Shown here one piece after another: positions 45,632 to 53,876 of a DNA stretch of 64,000 nt. The notes under the pieces were generated by a model. That model did not search any database. It was not told the origin of the DNA and saw nothing but the letters and a program-made list of their open reading frames with translations. Both the position numbers and the translations under genes were made by a program. Origin of the DNA: MESE01 sp036675035 (lineage in GTDB: Bacteria; Pseudomonadota; Gammaproteobacteria; Burkholderiales; Burkholderiaceae_D); assembly GCA_036675035.1 (NCBI GenBank), contig JAKFFO010000119.1, positions 24,931 to 88,930 of the forward strand, in the 5' to 3' direction. The first letter of the stretch is position 1. Each line of letters starts with the position of its first letter.

Positions 45632-46153
45632 ATAGCTACTGACAAGTCGCATCGCCTCAATGGTGAAATCACTGCACCGGAGGTGCGGTTAAGTGGAGTT
45701 GAAAACGAACCGCTCGGTATCGTGAGTTTGGCTGAAGCTTTTCGCATGGCTGAAGAGGCAAACGTGGATCTGGTGGAAATTGCACCAACCGCGCAGCCAC
45801 CGGTCTGCCGCCTGATGGACTATGGAAAGTTCAAATATCAGGAGCAAAAGAAGGCACATGAGGCCAAACTCAAACAGAAAATTATCCTGGTCAAGGAAGT
45901 GAAATTCCGACCCGGCACTGATGAAGGCGATTACAACATCAAGTTGCGCAATCTCATCAAGTTTCTGGAAGATGGCGACAAGACCAAGATCACTCTGCGT
46001 TACCGTGGTCGCGAAATGGCGCATCAGGATATCGGCATGCGCATGCTGGAGCGACTCAAAGGCGACCTGGAGCCGTATGGACAAGTCGAGCAGTGGCCGA
46101 AAATGGAAGGCCGCCAGATGATCATGATTCTGTCGCCGAAGAAGAAGAAATAG
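45632..46153 (+). CDS. infC: Translation initiation factor IF-3
   Basis: Binds the 30S subunit, keeps subunits apart and proofreads start codon choice. The family N terminus (ATDKSHRLNGEITAPEVRLSG) is in frame only if translation begins at ATA at 45632, where AAAGGAAA ends 5 nt upstream; no ATG, GTG or TTG gives a full-length protein. This yields 173 residues with an N domain (about 5-75), a linker KFKYQEQKKAHEAKLKQK and a C domain (about 83-170). A non-AUG start is known for infC and permits self-control. rpmI follows. Confidence 0.93.
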   Translation: MATDKSHRLNGEITAPEVRLSGVENEPLGIVSLAEAFRMAEEANVDLVEIAPTAQPPVCRLMDYGKFKYQEQKKAHEAKLKQKIILVKEVKFRPGTDEGDYNIKLRNLIKFLEDGDKTKITLRYRGREMAHQDIGMRMLERLKGDLEPYGQVEQWPKMEGRQMIMILSPKKKK

Positions 46154-46175
46154 TACGTTTCAGGAATAGAGTTTC

Positions 46176-46317
46176 GTGCAAATCGTTTCGAACAAAACGG
46201 TTTGCACAAATAGCGGCAGACTCGATTCTGCCGCATGACAAGTGAGAGCAGGCACCCAAGCGTAACGTAGTGTTGCCACCTGCAATCATGTTAAATATGG
46301 AGCTGTCCACAGGACAG
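46176..46317 (+). promoter_or_regulatory. Structured infC-rpmI leader, candidate L20 operator
   Basis: Three hairpins lie before rpmI: GTGCAAATCGTTT (46176-46188) with AAACGGTTTGCAC (46195-46207); GCGGCAGA (46213-46220) with TCTGCCGC (46227-46234); and CTGTCC (46303-46308) with GGACAG (46312-46317). The last covers the AGGA ribosome site of rpmI, so it could block translation. L20 represses rpmI-rplT in other bacteria; that this region is its target is inference. Confidence 0.45.
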
Positions 46318-46325
46318 TTATTGTT

Positions 46326-46523
46326 ATGCCTAAAATGAAAACGAAGAGCAGCGCCAAAAAGCGCTTTCGCGTCCGTCCGGGTGGCACCGTCAAATGCGGC
46401 CATGCGTTCAAGCGTCATATTCTGACCAAAAAAACGACCAAGAATAAACGCCAGTTGCGCGGTATTACCAATGTCAATGCAAATGACGTCGTCTCCGTCA
46501 TGCGCATGATGCCGAACGCTTAA
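46326..46523 (+). CDS. rpmI: 50S ribosomal protein L35
   Basis: Large-subunit protein of 65 residues, very basic. MPKMKTKSSAKKRFRVRPGG at the start and the central HILTKKTTKNKRQLRG are family hallmarks. The ATG has AGGA 11 nt upstream, inside a hairpin. rplT follows after 27 nt. Confidence 0.97.
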   Translation: MPKMKTKSSAKKRFRVRPGGTVKCGHAFKRHILTKKTTKNKRQLRGITNVNANDVVSVMRMMPNA

Positions 46524-46550
46524 CCTCATACTCAACACTAAGGAGTTACC

Positions 46551-46910
46551 ATGCCTAGAGTAAAACGTGGGGTTACAGCGAGAGCCCGTCACAAGAAAGT
46601 CCTCGATCAGGCCAAAGGCTATCGTGGCCGTCGCAGTAAAGTCTATCGGATTGCCAAGCAAGCGGTCATGCGCGCAGGTCAATATGCCTATCGCGACCGT
46701 CGCAACAAGAAACGCGTTTTCCGCGCCTTGTGGATTACCCGTATCAATGCCGCATCGCGTGAGCATGGCATGACCTACAGCGTATTCATGAACGGCCTCA
46801 AGAAAGCGTCAATCGGACTGGACCGCAAAGTTCTGGCCGATATGGCAGTGATGGACAAGCCGGCATTTGCCGCGATTGTCAATCAGGTGAAGGCCAACAT
46901 CGCTGCTTAA
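46551..46910 (+). CDS. rplT: 50S ribosomal protein L20
   Basis: Essential for early 50S assembly and often a translational repressor of its own operon. It has 119 residues. MPRVKRGVTARARHKKVL and AKGYRGRRSKVYRIAKQAVM make up the long basic N-terminal helix, and NAASREHGMTYSVFMNGLKKA is in the globular half. AAGGAG lies 6 nt before the ATG. Confidence 0.98.
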   Translation: MPRVKRGVTARARHKKVLDQAKGYRGRRSKVYRIAKQAVMRAGQYAYRDRRNKKRVFRALWITRINAASREHGMTYSVFMNGLKKASIGLDRKVLADMAVMDKPAFAAIVNQVKANIAA

Positions 46911-46950
46911 GTACTTGTACACATCGCTTCGGTGATGCTGCACTACCCTG

Positions 46951-46989
46951 GCGGGGCAAGGTCCACACCTGTGCCCCGCTTTATTTTTT
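46951..46989 (+). terminator. Terminator or attenuator between rplT and pheS
   Basis: GCGGGGCAAGGT at 46951-46962 pairs with ACCTGTGCCCCGC at 46967-46979 with one bulged G, around CCAC. A TTTATTTTTT tail follows. pheS has no other promoter that I can see, so partial read-through or attenuation is likely. I find no phenylalanine-rich leader peptide. Confidence 0.75.
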
Positions 46990-47031
46990 GAGCTTCTTTT
47001 CGGCTTCCTTTGAAGGAGCGGGAAACATCGC

Positions 47032-48048
47032 ATGAATCCCCTAGAACAACTTGTAATTCAGGCACAGGCCGACTTCGCCGCTGCGCAGGATGCGGCCGCG
47101 CTCGAAAACGCGAAAGCACAGTACCTTGGCAAGACCGGGAAGATCACCGAGCAAATGAAAGGTCTTGGCAAGCTCGGTCCGGACGAGCGCAAGGTGCAGG
47201 GCGCGGTGATCAATGTAGCCAAGGAAAAAATCGAAGCGGCGCTTACCGCCCGTCGCGATGCGCTTACAAATGCGCAGATGCAGGTTCGCCTGAATGCGGA
47301 AGCGATCGACGTGACATTGCCGGGCAGAGGCCGCGGAATGGGCGGCATCCATCCGGTGATGCGCACCTGGCAACGGATCGAGGAGATTTTCGGATCGATC
47401 GGATTCGATGTCGCGGACGGTCCGGAAATCGAAACCGACTGGACCAACTTCACGGCACTGAACAGCCCAGAAAATCATCCGGCGCGCTCTATGCAGGATA
47501 CCTTCTACATTGAAGGCAACGACACCCAAGGCAAACCGCTGCTGCTGCGCACCCACACCAGCCCGATGCAGGTGCGCTATGCGCGCATGAACAAGCCTCC
47601 AATCAAGGTGATCGCACCTGGGCGTACCTACCGCGTCGATAGCGATGCGACCCATTCACCGATGTTTCACCAGGTAGAGGGCTTGTGGATTGCGGAAGAC
47701 ATCAGCTTCGCCGATTTGAAAGGCGTCTACCTGAATTTCGTTCGCGCGTTTTTTGAAACCGACGATTTGCAGGTCCGCTTTCGGCCCTCTTATTTTCCAT
47801 TCACCGAGCCATCGGCTGAAATCGATATTGCTTTCGGCAGCGGCCCGCTCAAGGGGCGCTGGCTGGAAGTGTCCGGTGCCGGGCAGGTACATCCGACGGT
47901 GGTGCGCAACATGGGGCTGGATCCGGATCAGTACATCGGCTTCGCGTTTGGATCGGGCATCGAGCGCCTGACCATGCTGCGCTACGGTATCAGCGATTTG
48001 CGCCTGTTTTATGAAGGCGATTTGCGTTTCCTGAAACAATTCAATTAA
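47032..48048 (+). CDS. pheS: Phenylalanyl-tRNA synthetase alpha subunit
   Basis: Catalytic subunit of the alpha2-beta2 enzyme. It has 338 residues. An N-terminal coiled coil (about 1-90) is followed by the class II core: GRGRGMGGIHPVMRTWQRIEEIF, THTSPMQVRYAR, VDSDATHSPMFHQVEGL and FRPSYFPFTEPSAEIDI (motif 2/3 region). It ends FYEGDLRFLKQF as usual. A terminator-like hairpin lies just before it, and pheT follows after 70 nt. Confidence 0.97.
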   Translation: MNPLEQLVIQAQADFAAAQDAAALENAKAQYLGKTGKITEQMKGLGKLGPDERKVQGAVINVAKEKIEAALTARRDALTNAQMQVRLNAEAIDVTLPGRGRGMGGIHPVMRTWQRIEEIFGSIGFDVADGPEIETDWTNFTALNSPENHPARSMQDTFYIEGNDTQGKPLLLRTHTSPMQVRYARMNKPPIKVIAPGRTYRVDSDATHSPMFHQVEGLWIAEDISFADLKGVYLNFVRAFFETDDLQVRFRPSYFPFTEPSAEIDIAFGSGPLKGRWLEVSGAGQVHPTVVRNMGLDPDQYIGFAFGSGIERLTMLRYGISDLRLFYEGDLRFLKQFN

Positions 48049-48118
48049 CCATGCGCCGCAGGGCTTGACGCACCGAGCGAATTGCCCTGCGATGCATTGC
48101 AACTGTCACGGCTGAATT

Positions 48119-50548
48119 ATGCAATTTTCTGAAAACTGGCTTCGCACCATGGTCGATCCGAAAATGACGTCGGATGAGCTGGCGCATTTGCTCACCATGT
48201 CAGGGCTGGAAGTCGAAGAGGTCGAGCCTGTCGCACCGCCATTTTCCAATGTGGTCGTTGCCAAGGTACTGGAAATCGCCAAGCATCCGAACGCGGATCG
48301 ACTCAATGTATGCCAGGTCGATGCGGGTACCGGCACATTGCTGAATATCGTTTGCGGTGCGCCGAATGTGCGGACTGGAATGAAAGTTGTTTGTGCGATG
48401 GCAGGAGCGGTCCTGCCTCCGGGCGATAACGGCAAACCGTTTGAAATCAAGGTCGGCCAGCTGCGCGGCGTCGAGTCGCAGGGAATGCTGTGTTCTGCAC
48501 GCGAACTGCACTTGTCCGACGATCATGGCGGCCTGATCGATTTGCCGGATGATGCACCGGTGGGCCAGAATTTCCGCGACTACTATCAGCTCAACGATCT
48601 TAAATTCACAATCAAGCTGACGCCGAACAAGGCGGACTGCCTGTCGGTACTCGGTGTCGCGCGCGAGGTGTCTGCACTGACCGGAGCGCCGCTCAAGGCA
48701 CCGTCGTACCAAACGGCCGCTGTAACGATCGACGACAAGTTGCCGGTAAAGATTTCCGCCACCGATTTGTGCGGACGCTTTTCCGGGCGGATTATTCGCG
48801 GCCTTAACGCCAGAGCCGCAACGCCGGACTGGATGAAGCGCCGTCTGGAACGTAGCGGACAGCGTTCGATTTCTGCGCTGGTCGATATTTCGAACTATGT
48901 GATGCTTGAACTGGGCCGTCCGACCCACGTGTTCGATCTTGAAAAGATCCATGGCGGACTGGATATTCGTTGGGGCAGGCAAGGCGAATCCCTGAAGCTG
49001 TTGAACGGAAACACGGTTGAGGTGGATGACTGGATCGGCGTGATTGCGGATGAGCGTGAGATCGAATCGCTCGCCGGCATCATGGGGGGAGATGCGACTG
49101 CCGTGTCGCTCGATACGCAGAATATTTATCTTGAAGCCGCATTCTGGTGGCCGCAGGCGATCCAGGGGCGTGCGCGCCGATACAATTTCTCTACCGATGC
49201 GGCACACCGTTTTGAGCGCGGCGTCGATTATGCAACGACGGTCGACCATATCGAACGCATCACCGCGCTGATCGTGGAAATTTGCGGGCAAAAGGGAAAA
49301 ACCGAAATCGGGCCGGTCGACGATCACATTGCCAACCTGCCGCAACGGAATCCGGTCCGAGTGCGCACCGCACGTGCCGCGAAGGTAATCGGCGTGTCCT
49401 TTTCCGATGGACAGATTGCAGACATCTTCTCGCGCCTGGGCCTGGCTTTTACGCAGGAGCCTGGTGTGTTTGCGGTGACGCCGCCATCGTTTCGCTTCGA
49501 TATCGAAATCGAGGAAGACCTGATCGAAGAGATTGCGCGCGTCTACGGTTTTGAAAACATCCCGGCGCTGCCGCCGGTTGCGCCGAATGCGATGCATATT
49601 GCACCAGAAAACCGGCGCTCGTTGTTCACCGTTCGCCGTCAGCTGGCCGATCTGGATTATCAGGAAGTGATCAACTTCAGCTTTGTCGAAGAAGCATGGG
49701 AAGCCGACTTTGCCGGGAATCGCAATCCGATCAAACTGCTGAATCCGATTGCCAGCCAGATGAGCGTGATGCGCTCATCGCTGGTCGGCAGCCTGATTGC
49801 CAATGTGCGATACAACCTGAATCGCAAGGCGAACCGGGTGCGCATATTCGAAACCGGCGCAGTATACCTCCGCAATCCGCACATTCAGGACGGGCCCTTG
49901 TCGGTAGCCGGATACGATCAGCCGAAAAGGGTGGCTGCACTTGCTTATGGCCCGGTCACCGACGAGCAATGGGGGCAGTCCGCACGCAATGTCGATTATT
50001 TCGATATCAAGGCGGATCTGGAAGCGCTGTTCACTCCCAAAGCGCTGCGCTTTGCGCGGCTCGAACACCCGGCGCTGCACCCGGGGCGTTCGGCGGAGAT
50101 TTTGCTGGATGATCGCCCAATCGGATTCATCGGAGAATTGCATCCGCGTTGGCAGCAAAAATATGACTTGCCATTGGCGCCTGTCCTTTTTGAAGTGAGC
50201 GCCGATGCGCTTCAGATGCGGGAAATACCGGTGTATCAAGAAATTTCCAGATTTCCGGCAGTGACGCGCGATATTGCACTAGTGGTGCGGCAGACGGTTG
50301 CAGCACAAGATATGATCGACACTTTTATTGCAACAAAACAAGAAACGGATGCATGTCGTATTCTGCAAGCCGTTGTTTTATTTGATGAATATCGGGGAAA
50401 AGGTTTGGAAGCGAACGAAAAAAGCCTTGCGTTCCGACTGACCTTGCAAGATACTCAAACTACCCTGCAGGACGACGCCGTAGACACGGCAATCGCAGCC
50501 TTTGTTGAGGCGGCGAATAAAAAACATGGCGCGAAATTACGCGCCTGA
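48119..50548 (+). CDS. pheT: Phenylalanyl-tRNA synthetase beta subunit
   Basis: tRNA-binding and editing subunit, 809 residues. In order: OB-fold/EMAP-like tRNA-binding domain (about 40-150, VVAKVLEIAKHPNADRLNVCQVDAG), B3/B4 editing domain (about 210-390), B5 domain (about 400-475), catalytic-like core (about 485-700) and the C-terminal FDX-ACB anticodon domain (about 715-808, FPAVTRDIALVV). It ends where the first possible ihfA start begins. Confidence 0.97.
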   Translation: MQFSENWLRTMVDPKMTSDELAHLLTMSGLEVEEVEPVAPPFSNVVVAKVLEIAKHPNADRLNVCQVDAGTGTLLNIVCGAPNVRTGMKVVCAMAGAVLPPGDNGKPFEIKVGQLRGVESQGMLCSARELHLSDDHGGLIDLPDDAPVGQNFRDYYQLNDLKFTIKLTPNKADCLSVLGVAREVSALTGAPLKAPSYQTAAVTIDDKLPVKISATDLCGRFSGRIIRGLNARAATPDWMKRRLERSGQRSISALVDISNYVMLELGRPTHVFDLEKIHGGLDIRWGRQGESLKLLNGNTVEVDDWIGVIADEREIESLAGIMGGDATAVSLDTQNIYLEAAFWWPQAIQGRARRYNFSTDAAHRFERGVDYATTVDHIERITALIVEICGQKGKTEIGPVDDHIANLPQRNPVRVRTARAAKVIGVSFSDGQIADIFSRLGLAFTQEPGVFAVTPPSFRFDIEIEEDLIEEIARVYGFENIPALPPVAPNAMHIAPENRRSLFTVRRQLADLDYQEVINFSFVEEAWEADFAGNRNPIKLLNPIASQMSVMRSSLVGSLIANVRYNLNRKANRVRIFETGAVYLRNPHIQDGPLSVAGYDQPKRVAALAYGPVTDEQWGQSARNVDYFDIKADLEALFTPKALRFARLEHPALHPGRSAEILLDDRPIGFIGELHPRWQQKYDLPLAPVLFEVSADALQMREIPVYQEISRFPAVTRDIALVVRQTVAAQDMIDTFIATKQETDACRILQAVVLFDEYRGKGLEANEKSLAFRLTLQDTQTTLQDDAVDTAIAAFVEAANKKHGAKLRA

Positions 50549-50568
50549 TGCAGGCAGGGATGACAATC

Positions 50569-50982
50569 ATGAATGACGTGAACTCAGCCGAATTCCAATC
50601 CGTTCTCGCAGCAGATCTCAACCGGGCGGTACAGGAGGCGCAAGCGCGTACCCAAGCCGCGAAGGATCTGCCGACGCTGACCAAGGCTGAACTGGCTGAA
50701 CTGCTGTTCGAGCAAGTCGGATTGAACAAGCGCGAAGCGAAGGATATGGTCGAGACGTTTTTCGACGAAATCCGTAACGCGCTTGAACGTGGCGAATCGG
50801 TGAAACTTTCCGGCTTCGGCAACTTTCAGTTGCGCGACAAACCACAACGTCCCGGTCGTAATCCCAAGACCGGCGAAGAAATTCCAATCACCGCACGGCG
50901 CGTAGTCACTTTCCATGCCAGCCAAAAACTGAAGAGCATGGTCGAGTCGACTGACAAAACGCTCGATTTGCAGACTCTCTGA
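50569..50982 (+). CDS. ihfA: Integration host factor alpha subunit
   Basis: DNA-bending architectural protein that works as a heterodimer with IHF-beta. It has 137 residues from the ATG at 50569, with GCAGGG 9 nt upstream. The N-terminal 35 residues are an extension relative to E. coli IHF-alpha. The core LTKAELAELLFEQVGLNKREAKDMVETFFDEI and the DNA-intercalating arm GRNPKTGEEIPITARRVVTF are typical. Earlier in-frame ATGs exist at 50548 and 50560. IHF is relevant to the sigma-54 promoter found at 63.7 kb. Confidence 0.95.
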   Translation: MNDVNSAEFQSVLAADLNRAVQEAQARTQAAKDLPTLTKAELAELLFEQVGLNKREAKDMVETFFDEIRNALERGESVKLSGFGNFQLRDKPQRPGRNPKTGEEIPITARRVVTFHASQKLKSMVESTDKTLDLQTL

Positions 50983-50993
50983 TTCCATATTAG

Positions 50994-51380
50994 ATGACCG
51001 ACCGCACCAGCAAGCCAGAGTTGATCGTTTTGCCTCCGATTCCGGCAAAACGCTATTTCACGATCGGTGAAGTCAGTGAGCTATGCGGCGTAAAACCGCA
51101 TGTGCTTCGTTACTGGGAACAGGAGTTCACGCAGTTGAAGCCGGTCAAGCGACGTGGCAACCGGCGCTATTATCAGCATCACGAGGTCCTGCTGATCCGC
51201 CGCATTCGCGAGCTGCTGTACGAGCAGGGTTTCACGATCAGCGGCGCCCGCAACAGGCTCGACAGCCGCATGGTCGGCAACGGCGAACCGGAGGCAGACG
51301 TCGCGCTGCCGCCGCTGGATGTCGACACGATTGCGATTCGTAACGAGCTATCGGAAATTCTGCAGCTTCTGGAACGATAA
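50994..51380 (+). CDS. MerR family transcriptional regulator
   Basis: Winged-helix regulator of 128 residues found next to ihfA in many proteobacteria (recalled). YFTIGEVSELCGVKPHVLRYWEQEF (about 20-45) and RRGNRRYYQHHEVLLIRRIRELLYEQGFTISGARNRL are the MerR DNA-binding domain. The remaining 40 residues are short, with no effector domain or metal-binding cysteines, so its signal is unknown. It starts 11 nt after ihfA. Confidence 0.9.
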   Translation: MTDRTSKPELIVLPPIPAKRYFTIGEVSELCGVKPHVLRYWEQEFTQLKPVKRRGNRRYYQHHEVLLIRRIRELLYEQGFTISGARNRLDSRMVGNGEPEADVALPPLDVDTIAIRNELSEILQLLER

Positions 51381-51942
51381 ACAGATTGGCGGCGCACGGC
51401 ATCGCCGATCTAATTGGAAGCCTTGGCATTCGGTAGAGAGTAATTTCCGGATACCTGAAACCGTTGGACGATGCGCTACGTTCCTTCGGATAGATTGGTC
51501 TTTCGACTTCGCATCATCATCGCTCCCATCTAGTGACGAGCCAAAAGCAGGCGCTGTATCTGAAAAATTCCGTTGTGCTTGTCCAGCCAGCCAACTCCTC
51601 AAGTGGCCGATAGCTTTTGATATACCTCCGATCGTCGCTTCGCTTCGTCTCGAGAACTCAAACACAAGCACATTTATTAACGAATCCGTATCGATAAAGG
51701 TGGAAACCTCGGCTCTTTTCCTTCATAACAACCCGGTTCGTCGCGGCACGCGAAGCAGCCTCTGTTTGCTATTAATCAGGTGCGATTAAATACAGGTTGC
51801 GCATCATGAAACTCTAATGTAAATTGTTTCCTAGCGTCGGGATAAGGCGCAACGAACTGATTTACGCGCCGTGCAGAGTATTGGGAGAAGTTCAAATGCT
51901 CACTGCCGGCATTGCTCACTGAATTCATGGAGGAGACACGTC
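51381..51942. other. Intergenic stretch between the MerR gene and dctP
   Basis: 562 nt with no gene I can support. Open frames occur on both strands (for example plus 51319-51789, minus 51671-51348), but they lack ribosome sites and match no family. A 14-nt segment GCGCCGTGCAGAGT at 51866-51879 also occurs at 45472-45485, where it forms part of the left side of the thrS-infC element. The dctP promoter must lie here, but I cannot place it. Confidence 0.4.
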
Positions 51943-53007
51943 ATGAAAAGTATTGCGCAGCGATATTGGAAGCAAATCTTTTGGTCAATGGGAGCGGGAA
52001 TTCTGCTTTTTGGTAATGTGGCAGCAGCAGCGGACGCACCGGTTCGCTGGAAAATGCAAAGCTGGTTTCCTACCAAACTTCAGCATGTGGGCACCCAGGC
52101 AGTAGATATCTCGAAAAAAATCAAGGCGATATCCGGTGGCAATATCCAGATTCAAGTGTTCGAGCCGGGAGCGCTGATTCCGCCAGCCGAATGCTTCGAT
52201 GCTGTTTCCAATGGTGCCGTTAATGTCTGCTGGGGCGTGTCCGGCTACTACTATGGGAAAAATCCGGCGCTTGCGGTGTTCTCCGCTGTTCCCTTTGGTC
52301 CCAAGTGGCCAGAAATGCTCGCCTATTTTTACTATGGCGGCGGCAAGGAACAGTATGAGGAAATATACGCACGAAACAATATCAAGGGAATCATGTGCGG
52401 CGGTACGGTCGCCGAAGCATCCGGCTGGTTCCGCAAGGAGATCAAGTCGGTAGAAGACTTCAAGGGCATGAAAATGCGGATCTTCGGTCTGGGTGCCAAG
52501 GTCCTGGAGAAAATGGGTGTGTCTCCACAACTGCTTCCCGCCGGCGATATTTTCCCCGCGCTTGAATTGGGCACCATTGATGCCGCCGAATTCGCAATGC
52601 CGGCCGTCGATCTCAAATTGGGATTTCATCAGGTAGCCAAACATTACTATTTCCCGGGCTGGCATCAGCCGGCGACGTTGTACGAACTGATCATCAACAT
52701 GGACAAATGGAAAGCGCTGTCCAAGACTCAGCAAGCGCAAGTCGAGATGATGTGTGGTGATAATGTGCGGCAAGCGATTGCCGAAGGCGAAGCCAAGCAG
52801 TTCGCGGCGATGCGCGAGATCCAGAAAAAGGGCGTCACGCTGCATGAGTGGTCGCCGGAAATCATCAGCGCCATGCGCAAAGCCTGGGATCAAGTAGTCG
52901 TTGAAGAGTCTGCAAAATCAGCTGATTTCAAGAAGGTCTATGCGGATTTCACTGCATTCCGCAAGGACTACAAAGTATGGAATGACCTCAGCTCAGTGAA
53001 AGATTGA
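51943..53007 (+). CDS. TRAP transporter periplasmic binding protein, TakP-like
   Basis: Periplasmic substrate-binding protein of a TRAP transporter, 354 residues. A signal peptide ends near AAAADA (about residue 30). VRWKMQSWFPTKLQHVGTQAVDISKKI and ASGWFRKEIKSVEDFKGMKMRI contain the Arg that clamps the substrate carboxylate. FYYGGGKEQYEEIYARNNI and PGWHQPATLYELIINMDKW are typical of the group containing TakP, which binds 2-oxo acids. GGAGGAG 7 nt upstream fixes the ATG at 51943. The membrane genes follow after an unusually long 290-nt gap. Confidence 0.9.
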   Translation: MKSIAQRYWKQIFWSMGAGILLFGNVAAAADAPVRWKMQSWFPTKLQHVGTQAVDISKKIKAISGGNIQIQVFEPGALIPPAECFDAVSNGAVNVCWGVSGYYYGKNPALAVFSAVPFGPKWPEMLAYFYYGGGKEQYEEIYARNNIKGIMCGGTVAEASGWFRKEIKSVEDFKGMKMRIFGLGAKVLEKMGVSPQLLPAGDIFPALELGTIDAAEFAMPAVDLKLGFHQVAKHYYFPGWHQPATLYELIINMDKWKALSKTQQAQVEMMCGDNVRQAIAEGEAKQFAAMREIQKKGVTLHEWSPEIISAMRKAWDQVVVEESAKSADFKKVYADFTAFRKDYKVWNDLSSVKD

Positions 53008-53023
53008 CGCGACGCAATCAGAA

Positions 53024-53104
53024 AAGTCCCGCGGCTTTGCCGCGGGACTTCCTCCGCTTAACCCACCGACGAACAAGATAGTCCATGCCCTGGCACTTCA
53101 GGGC
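53024..53104 (+). other. Stable hairpins in the dctP-dctQ gap
   Basis: AAGTCCCGCGGC (53024-53035) pairs perfectly over 12 bp with GCCGCGGGACTT (53039-53050) around TTT, without a T-run. A second hairpin is GCCCTG (53087-53092) with CAGGGC (53099-53104). They could protect the dctP mRNA 3' end or partly stop transcription, giving more binding protein than permease. The rest of the gap up to 53297 shows no gene. Confidence 0.55.
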
Positions 53105-53297
53105 CGGATTCCTGTCGGTCGCAAAATGAACGAGCAAAGCGGTTGAATCAGGCATGTTGCAAGTACTGCCTGTAGGGTTTGCTAAACGAAGCTGTTTCTA
53201 TTGATCACCTGAACTCATGCTTATCGTAGAGCGTCGTTCCAACTGAAGGCCGACAGAACAGTACGCGGCCAAGATCGAATAAGGAGAGAGTTGCGAT

Positions 53298-53864
53298 ATG
53301 CGCCACCTATTGAGAATCTCCGATGCACTCGGAAATTTCGTTGAAAGAATCGGCCGCTGGGCCGCTTGGGCCTTCTTCGTTTTGGTCGGCGTGATTATGG
53401 TTGACGTGATCGGACGGCATTTTTTCTCCGTCGGTTCTTCGCAGCTGCAGGAACTGGAATGGCATCTGCATACGGTGCTGATCATGTTTTGCATCGGCTT
53501 CGGCTATGTGACTGACAGTCATGTGCGCATTGACATTATTCGCGAGCGCCTGGGACGGCGCACTCAATGCTGGATCGAGATTATCGGATGCGTCCTTTTT
53601 CTGATCCCATTCTGCCTTGTGGTCATCTACTACGGCATGGAACTGACCGGTCGCTCATGGGACAAGGGTGAGATATCTTCTTCCGCCGCTGGCCTGCCTT
53701 ATCGATGGTTCATCAAGTCGGCAATTCCTATCGGCATGTCGATCCTGATGCTCGGCGGTATCAGCGTACTGTTACGCCGTATCGTGATGCTGATCCGGCC
53801 CGACCTGTGCGAGCCGGACCCACGCCAACAGGCGGACATGACATTGCCCAACGGCGCCAAGTAG
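53298..53864 (+). CDS. TRAP transporter small membrane subunit (DctQ type)
   Basis: Four-helix small permease subunit, 188 residues. Hydrophobic helices are at about 20-38, 55-72, 98-120 and 145-165. MVDVIGRHFFSVGSSQLQELEWHLHTVLIMFCIGFGYV is typical of DctQ, including the conserved E-W-H segment. AAGGAGA lies upstream of the ATG. dctM begins 12 nt after it. It works with the TakP-like binding protein upstream. Confidence 0.9.
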   Translation: MRHLLRISDALGNFVERIGRWAAWAFFVLVGVIMVDVIGRHFFSVGSSQLQELEWHLHTVLIMFCIGFGYVTDSHVRIDIIRERLGRRTQCWIEIIGCVLFLIPFCLVVIYYGMELTGRSWDKGEISSSAAGLPYRWFIKSAIPIGMSILMLGGISVLLRRIVMLIRPDLCEPDPRQQADMTLPNGAK

Positions 53865-53876
53865 AGGGAAACACGA

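Noticed and set aside
46921..47031. A phenylalanine leader peptide controlling pheS
   Set aside because: No short frame with a ribosome site and clustered Phe codons is present before the hairpin.
48200..49597. A 465-codon minus-strand frame opposite pheT
   Set aside because: Antisense shadow of pheT; composition Arg/His-rich and no recognisable motif.
51381..51480. A tRNA gene after the MerR gene, as sometimes found in relatives
   Set aside because: No TTCRA-type T-loop with paired acceptor ends could be found.
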